Translations under genes and position numbers: made by a program
In this document: in pieces, positions 33,575 to 46,330 of the stretch
How the letters are laid out: each line of letters begins with the position of its first letter
Numbering within the stretch: position 1 is the stretch's first letter
Assembly: GCA_963932465.1 (NCBI GenBank)
Contig: OZ010795.1
Coordinates: 471,686,806-471,750,805, forward strand
Origin: Maratus speciosus
Taxonomy: Eukaryota > Arthropoda > Arachnida > Araneae > Salticidae
Direction of reading: 5' to 3'
Length of the DNA stretch: 64,000 nt
The notes under the pieces: generated by a model
Database searches by the model: none
What the model saw: only the letters and a program-made list of their open reading frames with translations
What the model was told of the DNA's origin: nothing

Positions 33575-33790
33575 AAATTGGTTTAGTAGAAAGTCCAGGG
33601 CAGCGTTGACCGGGCCCGGCCATTGCCACCAAGAGTAGCAAGTCTTCTGGCTGCAAGAGCAAATTCCAGTGACGTCAAGCTCAGTAGGCGAGAAAAAAAT
33701 TCTCAACAGGTAGGTAACACACGGTGACTCTAGGCGGCAATGGCTCTGTGAGTTGTTTATGAGCGCTGTTTTCGACATTTTAAAAAGGAT
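33575..33790 (-). repeat. Repeat fragment with GGTGGCAATGGCCGGGCCCG
   Basis: On the minus strand GACGTCAC followed some 40 bases later by GGTGGCAATGGCCGGGCCCG matches 41353-41416 on the plus strand, so the two copies are inverted about 7.8 kb apart. A weak relative of this motif is the ACTACCTGATCC/GGCAATGC end at 51949. The 68-codon frame at 33572-33778 is not recognised as any protein. Confidence 0.5.
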
Positions 33791-34263
33791 TATTCAACAA
33801 TTTAAAATAAGGTAAGTGTTTTATTTTGATAAATCTTAATTTTGTGTATGCATTTACTTATTTATATTACTTCTAATACTTTGCCGTCTTCTGATATACA
33901 ATACTGAACATAAGCTATAACATACCATGTGTTTGGACGCGAAAGTGCTATGTAATATCTGTTTTTAATTATTATATATATATGTTTTAAACCTAATTAT
34001 TGCTTTGGACTTGGAATGCATTTGTTTTCTTTTAAATGATACATTTTACGGCAAATTTTTGCGTTTAATTATTATATAGAATACATTTTAAAAATAACTT
34101 TTTAGTTTGAAATCAGAAATTTAGTCAGAAATTTAATGTGCATTATATTTTTCTTTTAACAATTAAATTAAATTTTGGTACTACAATAAAGATATGTAAC
34201 TTTATTATTGTAATTCGTTTATTTTACTATAATAATTCATTTATTTTACTATATTTTAAATTA

Positions 34264-36355
34264 CTAGGGGGCTCGGCCCCCTACGAGCTACGCTCGCCAA
34301 CCCCCATCCAGACACCGCAGACTCTAAATGCTCGCTAATTTGATCGGCTTTAAAAAGATTTCGAAAGATTGAATTATAATTTAAAAAACAGTGGCGATCT
34401 CCCTATAAACGAATTTCTATTCATTTCTCTTTGATTGGGGAATTTTAACGCCAAATCCGCTGCGGTACTACTTGATTATCCCGTCGACCAATTTCGCCAA
34501 ATTATATAAATCGCCAAATTATACAAATTGACATAATTTTTATTTTAAATAACGAGAGAACAAATAAATTAGTACAACATTAATAAAAATACAAATAAAA
34601 CGTCGAAATAAAAATAACTTGATGACGTAGACACGTGTAACAACATTTCAAAATAAGCTAACATAAAAGGAATTAAGTAAACAGAGTCTTTGTCTCCTGG
34701 TATTTTTTAACAAAGCGAAAAGAAAGTTCTTTTAAATGAGACATTTTAAATTAATCGTTTTTAATCTGACGTAATTTTTACCAAGCTATTCTTTCTCTTT
34801 TAAATATTCACATGAAAATACTTTTGTTAGAAATGAAATATTATTTGCGCTTTCCTAACAAAAATAGTTGAAAAGATCCTCTCAAAATATCAAATAAATA
34901 AATGTCTAGCGCAATTTCTAAATTTAAACTGTTTTGCAATATTATTTTGTGTTCATTTTATGTAATAACTATAATGTGAAGTAAATATAACGTAATTTCT
35001 CCTATTTAAGACTTCTAACGCATGTTAATGAATTTATTATTTTACAATATCCTCTTTTAAAATTCACGTGTATACTTTTTATGACGTAATTTTTAATAAG
35101 TTCCTGCTTTTTGAATATAATTATTTAATTCTAATTCCAAATGATTTTTTTTTTTGTTTAATAGTCACGTGTAAATAAATTTTTAATTTGAAGCAAACAT
35201 TATTGTTTGCGCTGTTTATACATTTGGCAACAGTATAAATTAATACCATTTTCTAAAATAATGTAAAAAATATCTCTAGAAATGCTGAAAATTTGAATTT
35301 AAAATAGTAATAAAACCTCAAAAAATGAGTCAAAATAAAAAAATTAATGCAATCTGCACTTCGGCAAATTCTAATGTATAAAATGATCTAAAAATGATTA
35401 CACTGCCATGTATAGTTTTTGCTGCTATAAAACTTTTTTAGTGGAACGATTTTGTCCAACTTTAGCATTAAATATCTCTTTAAATAATTCTTCGATTTGA
35501 AAACTGTCTGCATCAGCGTGTTTATCAAACATTTCTGTATAAAACCACCGATTTTCATATTTTTGTATGCATTATTTTTCTTAATATTAACGAAGAAAGA
35601 CCTCCGGTCACAAAAAATTCAAACCGGCGGCGGCGACAGCGGTAGTTACTTCTTTTTAGAATAGAGAGATATAATGTGATGTAAATATGACGTAATTTCT
35701 CCTATTTAAGACTTCTAACGCATGTTAATGAATTTATTATTTTTCAATATCCTTTCTCTTTTAAAATTCACGTGTATACTTTTTATGACGTAATTTTTAA
35801 TAAGTTCCTGCTTTTTGTACATAATTATTTAATTCTAATTCCAAATGATTTTTTCTGTTTATAATAGTCACGTGTAAATAAATTTTTAATTTGAAGCAAA
35901 CATTATTGTTTGCGCTGTTTATACATTTGGAAACAGTATAAATTAATACCATTTTCTAAAATAATGTAAAATATATCTCTAGAAATGCTGAAAATTTGAA
36001 TTTAAAATAGAAATAAAACCTCAAAAAATGAGTCAAAATAAAAAAATTAATGCAATCTGCACTCCGGCAAATTCTAACGCATAAAATGATCTAAAAATGA
36101 TTACACTGCCATATAAAACTTTTTTAGTGGAACGATTTTGTCCAACTTTAGCATTAAATATCTCTTAAAATAATTCTTCGATTTGAAAACTGTCTGCATC
36201 AGCGTGTTTATCAAACATTTCTGTATAAAACCACCGATTTCATATTTTTGTATGCATTATTTTTCTTAATATTAACGAAGAAAGACCTCCGGTCACAAAA
36301 AATTCAAAAACGGCGGCGGTGACAGCGGTAGTTACTTTTTTTTAGAATAGAGAGA
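34264..36355 (-). mobile_element. Helitron-like non-autonomous element, copy A, with duplicated 5' part
   Basis: On the minus strand it begins TCTCTATTCTAAAAA after an A (36355) and ends GGGGGCCGAGCCCCCTAG followed by T (34264). TC start, CTAG end, a GC-rich hairpin just before the end and A/T flanks are the Helitron signature. The first 690 or so bases are present twice (34975-35669 and 35670-36355). No Rep/helicase coding is visible, so it is non-autonomous. Relatives: 43385-44124, 61805-62614, and the end at 42000-42028. Confidence 0.8.
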
Positions 36356-36580
36356 TACAGTTAAAGTTCAACAAAAATTTTAAATATAAATAATAATTGT
36401 AGTAAAATCGTAAAATATTTAATGTAGTTTAAAGTTTAGTCTGACTATGAAAAGATTTTATTATACTTTTAACAATGATTTGAAGATTAGTCAACGACAT
36501 TTCATTTGGCATATTATTTTTATTGTTTAAATTTTAGAATAAATACTAATAATAGTCGGATATGAAATTTAGTGCGATTA

Positions 36581-39500
36581 TCTATACTCCTATTATAAAG
36601 AGGAAAAAATTGTTTATTTGTCGGAGGTAAGCTCTGGAACTAGCGAACCGATTCCAAAAGTAATGGTATCAAAATGATGGTGTTAGTTTAACTTAGAACA
36701 TAGGCTATATCTTATGTCGGTTCCACTACCCCAAAGGGGGTGCAGGAGCAAAAAACGTTCTAAAACTGCGGTTTTTGAGTTACTGAACGGCCTAGAAATA
36801 TGAAGTTTGGAATATTAGTTACTTATAAGATATAAATGATGTCTAAAAACAGTTCTTAAACAATTCGTAATTTAAAAGGGGTGAAAATGCACAAAAAGCG
36901 TTCTAAAAAACGTTCTAAATGGTAGTTTCTACACATTCTCAGGAAATACTAAACCGATTTAAAAAATATTGGTGTCATAATAATGGTGACAACGCTTGCT
37001 CCAAGATAGGCTATGTTTTATGTCGGTGTCACTACCCCAAAGTGGGTGTAGGAGCAAAAAACTTTCTAAAAATGCGATTTTAGCGTTACTGAAAGGCCTA
37101 GAAATATGAAATTTTGAATATTAGTTACTTATAAGATATAAATGATGTCTAAGAACAGTTCTTAAACAATTCGAAATTTAAAAGGGGTGAAAATGCACAA
37201 AAAGCGTTCTAAAAAACGTTCTAAATGGTAGTTTCTACACAATCTCAGGAAATACCAAACCGATTTAAAAAATATTGGTGTCAAAATGATGGTGACAATG
37301 CTTGCTCCAAGATAGGCTATGTTTTATGTCGGTGTCACTACCCCAAAGGGGGTGTAGGAGCAAAAAACGTTCTAAAAATGCGATTTTAGCGTTACTGAAG
37401 GGCCTAGAAGTATGAAATTTGAATATTAGCTACTTATTAGGTATAAAGGATTTCAAAGAACAGTTCTTAAACGATTCGAAATGTAAAAGGGGTGAAAATG
37501 CGCGAAAAGCGTTCTAAAAAAGGTTCTAAATGGTGGTTTCTACACAATCTCAGGAAATACCAAACCGATTTAAAAAATAATGATGTCAAAATGACGGTGA
37601 CAACCTTGCTCCAACATAGGCTATGTTTTATGTTGGTGATACTACCCCAAAGGGGGTGCAGTGGAAAAACGTTCTAAATTGCGGTTTTTGCTTTACGGAA
37701 GGGCCTAGAATCGTGAAATTTGGAATGGTAGTTAGTTATAAGATATCAATGATCTCTAAGGGCACTTCCTAAAAAAATCGAAATTTATAAGGGAGTCAAA
37801 ATACGCAAAAAGCGTTGTAAAAAACGTTCTAAATTGCGATTTCTATACAATCTCAGGAATTACTGAATCGATTTCAAATATAATGGTGTAAAAATTATGC
37901 TGACAGATATCGCTCCAAGTTAGGCTATATTTTATATCTGTCTCCACTACCCCAGAGAAGATGCTGGAGTAAAATGCGCGAAAAGCGTTCTAAAAACGTT
38001 CTAAATGCCGATTTGTCAGCGATATTTCAGGAAGAATCAAACGGATTTCAAAAGAAATGGTAGGAAATTGATGCGGACAGATTCTGCTCTAACATAGATG
38101 CTATTTTATGTCGGTATCACTATCACCTAGACGTTGCAGGAGCAAAAAAGCGTTCTAAATTTCGATTTTTGTGATGGGTACGGGCTAGCAACTTAAAATT
38201 AGGCAAGGTACATATTTATTAGATATAAATTGTCTTTAAGAACAGTTTAGAAAAAATTAGAAGTTTAAAAAGGGGTGAAAATGCGCGAAAAGCGTACTAA
38301 AAACGTTCTAAATTGTAATTTCTACTCAATCTCAGGCAATACGAAAGCTATTTCAAAAGTAATGGTTGCAAATCGAAGGTGATAGTCCCTGCTCCAACAT
38401 AGGCTATATTTTATGTTGCTGTCACTACCATCTGAGGATTGCAAAAGCAAAACATGTTCTAATTTGCGTTTTTTGCACAACTGAGGGCTCTAACACTTTG
38501 AAATATGGCATGGTATTTACTTACAAGATGTAACTGCTTTCTAAGTACAGTCGAAAGAAAATTCCAAATTTAGAGAGATGAAGTAAGCAAAAAACGTTCT
38601 AAATTACAATTTTTTTACAATTTTATCAATTACCAAACCGATTTAAAAGATTATGGTGACAAATTGTTGGTGATAGAACCTGCTCAAACACAAGCTATAT
38701 TTTATGTCTGTGCCACTACCACCAGAGGGTTGCAGGAGAAAAAAACTTTCTAAATTGCGATTTCTCTGATACTGAAGAATCTAGAAACTTTAAATATGAC
38801 ATGGTTGTTACTTCTAAAATATAAATGCCCTCAAATGACTGTCGAAAATAAATTCGAATTAAAAAGAGGTGAAGCGAAAAGCAGGTGCGAAGAGCATTCT
38901 AAAAAAGTCCTAAATTATGATTTCTATGCAATTTCAGTGAATATAAACCTATTATAAAAGTAATAGTTGCGAATCAATGGTAACAGTCTCTGATCCTACA
39001 CAGGCTATATTTTATGCCGATGATTCTACCACCTGGGGTTCATAGGAACAACAAACGTTCTAAGAAAGGCCTTTAAAAGGTTTCTAAATTACGTTTCTGT
39101 TGAATATTAGGAAATAACAAACCGATTTAAAAATTAATGTTGGCAAATTAATGGTGACAGTTCCTATTTCAACATAGCTCTTTATGTTGAGAGAGGCGGT
39201 AGGACTTGGAATTTCACATGATAGTTAATTTTAAGATGCAAGAAGATGGTTTTAAAAAATTCAAATCTTCAAATGAATACTAAAATAAGCGTATTAAATG
39301 AGCATAAAAGTTTCAAAATATTTTCTAAATTATCATTTATTTAGTTTATTTCGTTTTATTAATTTAAGTCTCATTTCTGCCTAATGCAGTGTAATAATGA
39401 AGTTTAGTCAAACTGTGTTTTAAATAGTAATTTTTGAATTATTTCTAAAAGTAATAAGTGCCTTTTAATAAAAAACTTTTTAATAAAATAAAATATTACC

Positions 39501-39608
39501 TTTTAATAAAATAAATATTTAGTTAGTACCTTTTAATAAAAATTAGACACATAAATATCACTTGGCATATTTCAAATATTACGCGAGCAAAGCCGCGGGG
39601 TTTGCTAG
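36581..39608 (+). mobile_element. Complete Helitron-like element with 306-bp tandem body (3 kb)
   Basis: Starts TCTATACTCCTATTATAAAG right after an A and ends GCCGCGGGGTTTGCTAG right before a T, with GCAAA/TTTGC able to pair around CCGCGG. This is the canonical arrangement (A-TC...hairpin-CTAG-T). The body is a tandem array of about nine units, marked by GGCCTAGAA at 36789, 37095, 37401 and 37702 (306, 306, 301) and GTTCTAAAAAACGTTCTAAA blocks. The first three units are very alike and later ones diverge. No coding capacity. Confidence 0.85.
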
Positions 39609-39904
39609 TTTTAAAATAAAATTAAACGTAATTAAATAATGGATATTTTAGTATTACAATTTGTTTATTTTATACTTTTTAATTTTACTAAACGCTTTAT
39701 TTTTAAATTGTTGGTATTTTAATTTACAAATTATCGAATGTAAATAAAATTTATTATTTTAGTATGTACATAAAATTTATTTTGAGTTTATTGCCAATTT
39801 ATATAGATTAACTTCTACAGGTATCAGTTATATAAATTATTGAATAAATACTAATAACAGGTTTTTAGTCAGTTAGGGAAATGTATTGTACATTTTTTTT
39901 TTTT

Positions 39905-40123
39905 TTTAGGGTAATTCCACGAGTTTTTGTATTGTAAGTCACACTGCTGATAACTGCTATACTTGTTGGCTACCGTTATTTTCGAAAAGTTCGCTTGGCC
40001 TTATTCAATTAATAAGCTATCTCCGATTTAAAAAAGGTCACATTTTTCCGTTCTAAAATACTGGTAGCCAAAAATCGTATCATGTGACTTACACTACAAG
40101 TGCTCATGGAAATAGCCTTTAAT
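39905..40123. mobile_element. Small MITE-like imperfect palindrome
   Basis: GGGTAATTCCACGAG and TGTAAGTCACA at the left answer GTGACTTACA and CATGGAAATAGCC at the right, with TGGCTACC/GGTAGCCA inside. About 215 bases. No exact target duplication. Confidence 0.6.
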
Positions 40124-40124
40124 A

Positions 40125-41335
40125 ATTAAAGTGAACGTTAAATAATGCATAATATTATTACAATTTTAACTATTTAATTAGTGTCTTATTTAATTTAACT
40201 TTTCTAGGTTTATAATACTATTGTTAGAGCTTTTCAAAATTAATCAAAATTTAGTATTTTAGTTTCGGAAAAAATGGTCTACAGAATTAATAGTAATAAC
40301 CATAGCAATATTACTATATGCACTTAGATATTTTTAAGATATTTTATGTTCAACGTTATCAAAAGCAAGTAAAAATATTTGAAGAAAGTGATTAAATACT
40401 AAATACACAAAAATTTTTAAGAATTTATCAAAATAAAAGACTAATCTTATAATAATAAATATCCTTCTACTTAATGGGAACAACATTTTGTTAGTTCTAT
40501 AAATTAATAAATGAAGACAAGTTTAAAATATAAACCATTTTCATAAAAAAAAGAAAGAACAAAATGAGACTCTTTCAATAAAATATTTAAATATTACTTT
40601 TCAGAAATAAATAAATAAAATTATATTTAAACATAAACAATCTTAGAATATTGAATAAATTGAAATTATAATAATTTTGCAAGAGAATTTTTTTTATATA
40701 ATTTTTTTTTCCACAATTAAGTTATTTTTGAAACAGTTTTTTGTCTTATGGTATAAAATTATTTTTAATAAATTTACAAATTGGCTTAGTAATTATTTAA
40801 TTAAAGAATAACATTTCTTGGAAGGTTTTGCAGCATTTTCAACAAAAGAGAAAAAAAAAAAGAAAAAGAATCTTATTTTTCACCGAAAAATAGATTTTAA
40901 AATGAACAATCTAGTTCTTTCTTTCTTTTCTTTTATGATGCTTTATTTGTATTTCTTCATAATATTTACACATTTCTTCAAAAATTTTGCTGCATTTTCA
41001 ATCAAAAAAATCAAGAGAGGGAAAAATAGAAAAGGAAAAAAAAATCCTGTTTTTCAGATTACCGAACTTTTGATTCTAAAATGAACAATCTAGTTACAAA
41101 TATTTTTAAAATTAGTAGTATTTATCACGATATTAAGAAAATTCAGCAAACACAAGTGATGATAAATGTGTTTCATGTTAAAATTTTTTAGTCATGAAGC
41201 TTAATTTATGTCAGTAGCAATTTATTGATGTACAATCAAGCTTACAATTCTATTATTAGGTCATTTTAACGCTTAGTAGTTTATATAGAAAAACATAGCA
41301 ATATTAAACTTTACTTTATCAATGTGATATACAGA
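40125..41335. other. AT-rich stretch without recognised gene
   Basis: Very AT-rich with oligo-A and oligo-T runs. The Lys/Phe-rich frame at 40818-41084 reflects a duplicated TTGCAGCATTTTCAA/TTGCTGCATTTTCAA block and base composition. Nothing is recognised. Confidence 0.5.
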
Positions 41336-41455
41336 CTGTTCGTCTCTTCCTGCTGACGTCACCAGCCAAGCAGAAGGCTTTGGCTTTGTATTCTAGGTGG
41401 CAATGGCCGGGCCCGTGATAATTACCTTATATGCACCTAAAATCAGTGTTGAACC

Positions 41456-42028
41456 TCTTACACTAATAAAAGAAATTTTCGCTTTGTCTGTGTGCGGTGA
41501 TCAGCGAAATCTACCGCATGTACAAGGCTGTGGGCGAGGGTAGTCAAGGCCTTTCCTGGTACAGCGTCTAGAATATATAGTGTGGAAATCTGCTATCTAA
41601 ACAGCTCTAAAAAGTTGTATTTCTTAAATATGCAATGATGCTGAAATCCAGGGAGACGATCGCAGCGACACTTGCGACATTTTCAAGTTTCAAAGTAAAC
41701 ATCCAGTATCTGATTTACAGCAGTTGCATTCGGGGCACGGCCCAGGCCCCCCAAACACTGCTGAAGGTTTTTCAATTATTGTCCAAAATCTGATGCAGTT
41801 TCACATTTTATTCTACTTCATTGTGTTCGCATTGTATTTTTATAAAATCGTACATTTTGCCTGAAATGCCCATATTTAATTACTTTATTATAGCGAATAT
41901 TTTCTTTTATCTTTATAACTTAAAAAATATATTGTATTTTTAATTCTTATTTAATCATGTTCTTGTTCTCGTTAGATTATTTGGGGATTGGTGAGCGTAG
42001 CTCGTAGGCGCCAGAGCCCCATAATAGT
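41456..42028 (+). mobile_element. Helitron-like element, copy C
   Basis: TCTTACACTAATAAAAGAAA resembles the 5' end TCTATACTAATAAAAGAAAA seen (minus) at 52405. The right end, GGTGAGCGTAGCTCGTAGGC followed by GCCAGAGCCCC, matches the 3' ends of copies A and B but has lost CTAG. It may be one short element or two pieces abutting. Non-coding interior. Confidence 0.5.
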
Positions 42029-42029
42029 T

Positions 42030-43383
42030 TAAAAAATTGTAACTTGGTATTGCGGAAAATTTATTATTTGTTCTTGGATTCTTTGTCATTCCAGATATAT
42101 GCACTCGCATAGGAAAAGATAATCAGCACCACGCAATTCATTGTAAAACGTCTACTTGTCTATTCATTGTAAATCGTTTGCTCTTGTAAAGCAGTTGTAA
42201 GCATGCCAAGAGTCTGAGGAGGGGGATTGAGAGCAGCAAACACATCTTCCTAAAGCAACCCAAACATGCTCGATGGGATTCAAGTTCGGTGATCGAGCTG
42301 GAAATTCCATATGCTGAATTGTTTGGTGCGGAAGATAATCTTCCACGATGCAAACACTGTGCAGTCTAGCGTTATCGTCCCGTAGCAGGAAATGATTACC
42401 TATTGCGCCAGCATAAGGGCGCACATAAGCATCAAGAATGTCATCTCTATAAATATGAGCATTCACATGGAAGGTTACAGGGAGTTCCACGTGGAAAGAC
42501 ATGGAGATCTGTACATCCACTCAAAGAGATACCATTCCAAACACAGAAACTACCTTCTCTGTATGAATCTCTTTCACGAATGTTGATGGATGATAGCGTG
42601 TTCCATGTTCTCTCCCAATCAAACGTCTACTATCGCTTTGGAGGTTAATCCATAACTCATCCGTGAAGAGAACACGCCTCCATTGATTAGCCTTTCAGTG
42701 AACATGTTGACATGCCCACCTTAAATGTTCCCTCCGATGACGTGAGGTGATCGGCACACAAATGGCTGGTCGCCTCGTTTCAAGACCACCTTCATGAAGC
42801 CTTCTACGCACAGTACACATTGATACCAACCTTCCAGTGGCTGCAGCAAGGGAGGCTCTAAAATGAGAGGGAGTTGCTGTTCTATTCCTTCGTACACATA
42901 ACTGCAAATATCAGTGATCGGTGCTCGTCATAGCTCTTGCCCGTCCTTGGCTGAACCTTCTGAAGGACGAACCAGTTGTTTGAAATAGTTACCCAATCCT
43001 ATGAACAACAGAAGGAGTCACAATTAGCCCTCTGGCTATCTCTGTCTCATTTTGACCTGCCTCCAATCATCCAATAGCTGTATATCGCAGTCCTGCGGAC
43101 AAATGATACCTCAATGTCATACTAATTATTTGGCTATCTCAGTTTTCTTATCTCATAATCTCCTTGACACCTGCAGCCATACTCTCTAGCATCCATTTTT
43201 ATGCTTTTCACAGATGACGCAATCCGATTGCAGTGCCACTAATTTGCATTTTGTAATTTTATTCAGCATCTTTTATTAAACAACATATGCAAATTTCATA
43301 CAGATAGGTTTCTTTTTGAACGAGTTATCGCTCTATTTGTGATTTTTCCTTATTTTTTGGAAACCAGAGTATTTTAAATTGTT
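42030..43383 (-). mobile_element. Tc1-like element (dead), between two Helitron pieces
   Basis: Carries a minus-strand Tc1-like transposase remnant. It lies directly between the 3' end of copy C and the interior of copy B. Terminal repeats and TA duplication could not be fixed, so the limits are approximate. Confidence 0.6.
42139..43200 (-). pseudogene. Tc1-like transposase pseudogene
   Basis: A start-like ATG at 43198 (MDAREYGCR-type frame) is followed by helix-turn-helix-like pieces (NETEIARGL), then RRRLHEGGLETRRPA and HRREHLRWACQH. Next comes VLFTDELWI with the first catalytic Asp (about 42645-42670), LLRDDNARLH with the second (about 42372), and SPNLNPIEHVWVALGR with the Glu (about 42262). 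These are the DDE triad positions of Tc1-type transposases, which cut at TA. Several frameshifts and stops separate the pieces, for example before the ATG at 42520. Non-functional. Confidence 0.9.
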
Positions 43384-43384
43384 G

Positions 43385-44124
43385 AATTTTATAAACTGAG
43401 CAAAGAATACTAGTTCCTTCAAATTAAAAATTTATTTACACGTGACTATTATAAACAGAAAACAACTTTCAAATGAGAATTAAATGATTACGTATTAAAA
43501 CAGGAAAATATTGAAAATTACGTCATAAAAACTATATTTACACGTGGATTTTAAAAGTGAAAGAAAATTGTAAAATAATAAATCCATTAATATGCGTTAA
43601 AAGTCGTAAATGGGGGAAATTACGTCATATTTTAAACGACCAAACAATAGTATTGCCAAACAGTTTAAATTTATTTGCGCGAGACATTTATTTCATATTT
43701 TCAGATAATCTTTTAAACTATTGTTGTGAATTCTATAACAGCGCAAATAATATTTCCTTTCTAACAACAAAAGTATTTTCCCGTGATTAAAAAGAGAAAG
43801 AAAACTTTGGTGAAAATTACGTCAGATTTAAAACGATACATTTAAAAGAACTTTCTTATAGCGGTCTTAAAAAATACTGGGAGACAAAGACTCTGTTTAC
43901 TTAATTTTATATTAGCTTATTTTCAAATTTTTCACTGATCTGATTTAACTAAAGACGAAAACAGCCGTTTAACAAGGAGATCGTCACTGTTTGTTTTTTT
44001 TAAATTATAATTCAGTCCTCCGAAATTTTTTTTAAAGCCGATCAAATTGGCATGCTTTTAGAATTTAAGGTGTCTACGGGGAGGGGATTGGCGAGCGTTG
44101 CTCGTAGGGGGCAGAGTCCCCTAG
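43385..44124 (+). mobile_element. Helitron-like element, copy B (5'-truncated)
   Basis: From about 43390 it matches the reverse complement of copy A, for example TCAAATTAAAAATTTATTTA with CACGTGACTATT, and GCCGATCAAATTGGC/GATCAAATTAGC near the end. It ends GGGGGCAGAGTCCCCTAG followed by T. The 5' part is missing where the Tc1-like element lies. Confidence 0.75.
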
Positions 44125-44430
44125 TATTAAAAAAAAAATGAAACATAGAAAATATAAAATTAAAGTAAGTTTCTAAAAATATTTAATTTCCTCACATAAA
44201 TATCGCTTGGCTATGAATTAAATTATGAATAAAGGCACCATTAAGAATATCGGAAGTACTTTTGACATTCCTTCAAAAATCCGGAATGTTCACAAATCCT
44301 GCTTCGACGATGCCGAATTTTCAAGATTAAACTGTACTCCTAATAAAAGTATTCCGAGTAAGAAAAGTTCCTAGGAACAGGTTCACTCAGAGAAAATTGC
44401 ATTTGTTGTAGGGTACATAGGGAAAAACTT

Positions 44431-44807
44431 AAGCCGCTATCAGATTCACCGACTTTTCGAGCAACCAACTTTACAGCCGATTTTAACCCCAACTTTTTCA
44501 AGTTGAAAGGGAGAAAAAGGTTACAATTGTCTTTGCTAAAGTTGGAGGAAAACCAGTACTACTAGTACCAGCCGTCAATATTTATCGCATTTTCGTATCA
44601 ATCGCTTATCTCTGATTCGCTGAAATGTTGAAAGGTGGGAGGAAAAGTTGCGGCTAGGACAGACTTTTTTGAGATGCGGATAAAAAGTTGGGGATATTGC
44701 TGTTTGCTATCACACTGGGTGTCGAGACAACATTTCGCGAAAAGTTGGAGGAAATCAAGAGTTGGCTCAAAAATTGCTCGAAAAGTTGGTGAATCTGATA
44801 GCGGCTT
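44431..44807. mobile_element. MITE with 34-bp inverted ends (377 bp)
   Basis: AAGCCGCTATCAGATTCACC plus 14 more bases at the left answers the right end with a single mismatch over 34. Internal GTTGGAGGAAA motifs repeat in both halves. No target duplication of clear length, so the superfamily is open. The high end identity suggests a fairly recent insertion. The frame at 44635-44850 is chance. Confidence 0.85.
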
Positions 44808-44955
44808 TTACTGGATTTTAAAACATGTTGCAGAAAAGCAGCAGAATTAATTTACGATATGGAAATCTAAAAAAAAAAATAGTTTTAAACGTCGGAATTT
44901 TCTGGCTAAATCTGTAGAATGTGGTACGCATTTTCATACACCACTAAAACAAATA

Positions 44956-45279
44956 CTGTATATACTCGCGTATAAGTCGACGCCCTAACTTTCGGATGCA
45001 AATTTTGGAAAAAATCAAACCAAAGATTTCACTTTCTAATGCGAAAAGTTAGTAAGTAAATAGAAACAAATCATTATTTTTTTAAAATGATGAATTATTA
45101 TTATTTGTATATTTTATATATTATTTTTTTTATTCATACACAAAAAAAAAAGCCATAATTTTTTAGTATTCGAAGTTTTTATTTTTGCTTTTTTAACTGA
45201 CTCGCGTATAAGTCGACCCCCCAAATTTGCTTACCGAAAATTGTCAGAAATTCCTCGACTTATACGCGAGTATATACGG
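44956..45279. mobile_element. TA-duplicating MITE with ACTCGCGTATAAGTCGA ends (324 bp)
   Basis: CTGTATATACTCGCGTATAA and the inverse of CCGTATATACTCGCGTATAA mark the ends, flanked by TA (44954-44955 and 45280-45281). A third copy of CTCGCGTATAAGTCGA lies inside at 45202. Fits pogo/Tc1-type mobilisation. Confidence 0.88.
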
Positions 45280-45934
45280 TAACTAAAAGTCATGTAAATC
45301 ATAAAATATGCAATAGCAATGCAGATTATGCACAATAAGAATGAATTTAAATATCGTGTTAACTTCATTCTAGAATTATTTTAAATGTTGTAGACTTTCT
45401 AATCATTATTATTATTCCCTAACAAAGAATTATTTTTATTACTTAATAGAAAATTGGATTAATTATTTAATGAAAAATACACTGCCCTCCAAAAGTTAAG
45501 GTATAGCATATTTTTCGAAGCTCACGATTAAAACAAAGGCAGTAACAATAAAATTCATAGTGTATATATGAATGATCGAACTTAAGAAAACTTACGCAAA
45601 AATCCCTTTTATTTTAAAGAAATTGTCACTTATGTAGGAGTAAGAGAAATTATAGAAAAAATCAAATTTTCCTGACTTTGTGCGTAAGTACTGTGCATGA
45701 TTGTTTATTTTCAATTACTGTTGGCAATTTCGTTGACAATACCAGGAGAGTCTAGCAATGTCTCGGAAAAGTCGTTTACCCGATTCGTTAAGGTGGCGCA
45801 CAGTGGAGTATTTGACCCGAAATCCTGGCCAAAAATATTTTTCGATGAAAATATAGTCCGATTGGCTTGAAATTCTTAGATGTTATTGGGTATCACTATG
45901 GCATGTTTGGTATTGTAAATCAAGTCTATAGCCC

Positions 45935-46330
45935 TTTACGGTTCATTTACAGAGACACCCAAAAGAACTTCCTTACATTATGGTCTATGGAGGAAAATCG
46001 TTTGCTCTGTATTTTAATGATATCACACTTTTAAACATCCTGAAATTTATATATATCACTAAGGTGTACTAAGGCACTTATAGTAGAATATGGTGTGCAT
46101 AGAATATATCGTTCATTTACCTGGACACACAAAAGAATATGGCTGAAGAATAAATTTAACTATTGAAGTCTATGACCAATAATTGCTGCTAGTGCGTTTG
46201 TAGTTGTGATAGGCGTTTTAAAATAGAACAATATTTTTTTAATATTACTTGGGGTGTGGATACATTCTATAGATCATATATAGGGCTGCACAAAAGTTCT
46301 CAAGTACATTTCCGTTTATTCACGGAAATG
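45935..46330 (-). repeat. Type d repeat units inside the Transib-like element
   Basis: GTTCATTTACAGAGACACCC with CATTATGGTC, and GTTCATTTACCTGGACACAC, match the reverse complement of body units at 33010-33230. Lacks the 5' motif and hairpin of element d. Confidence 0.6.
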
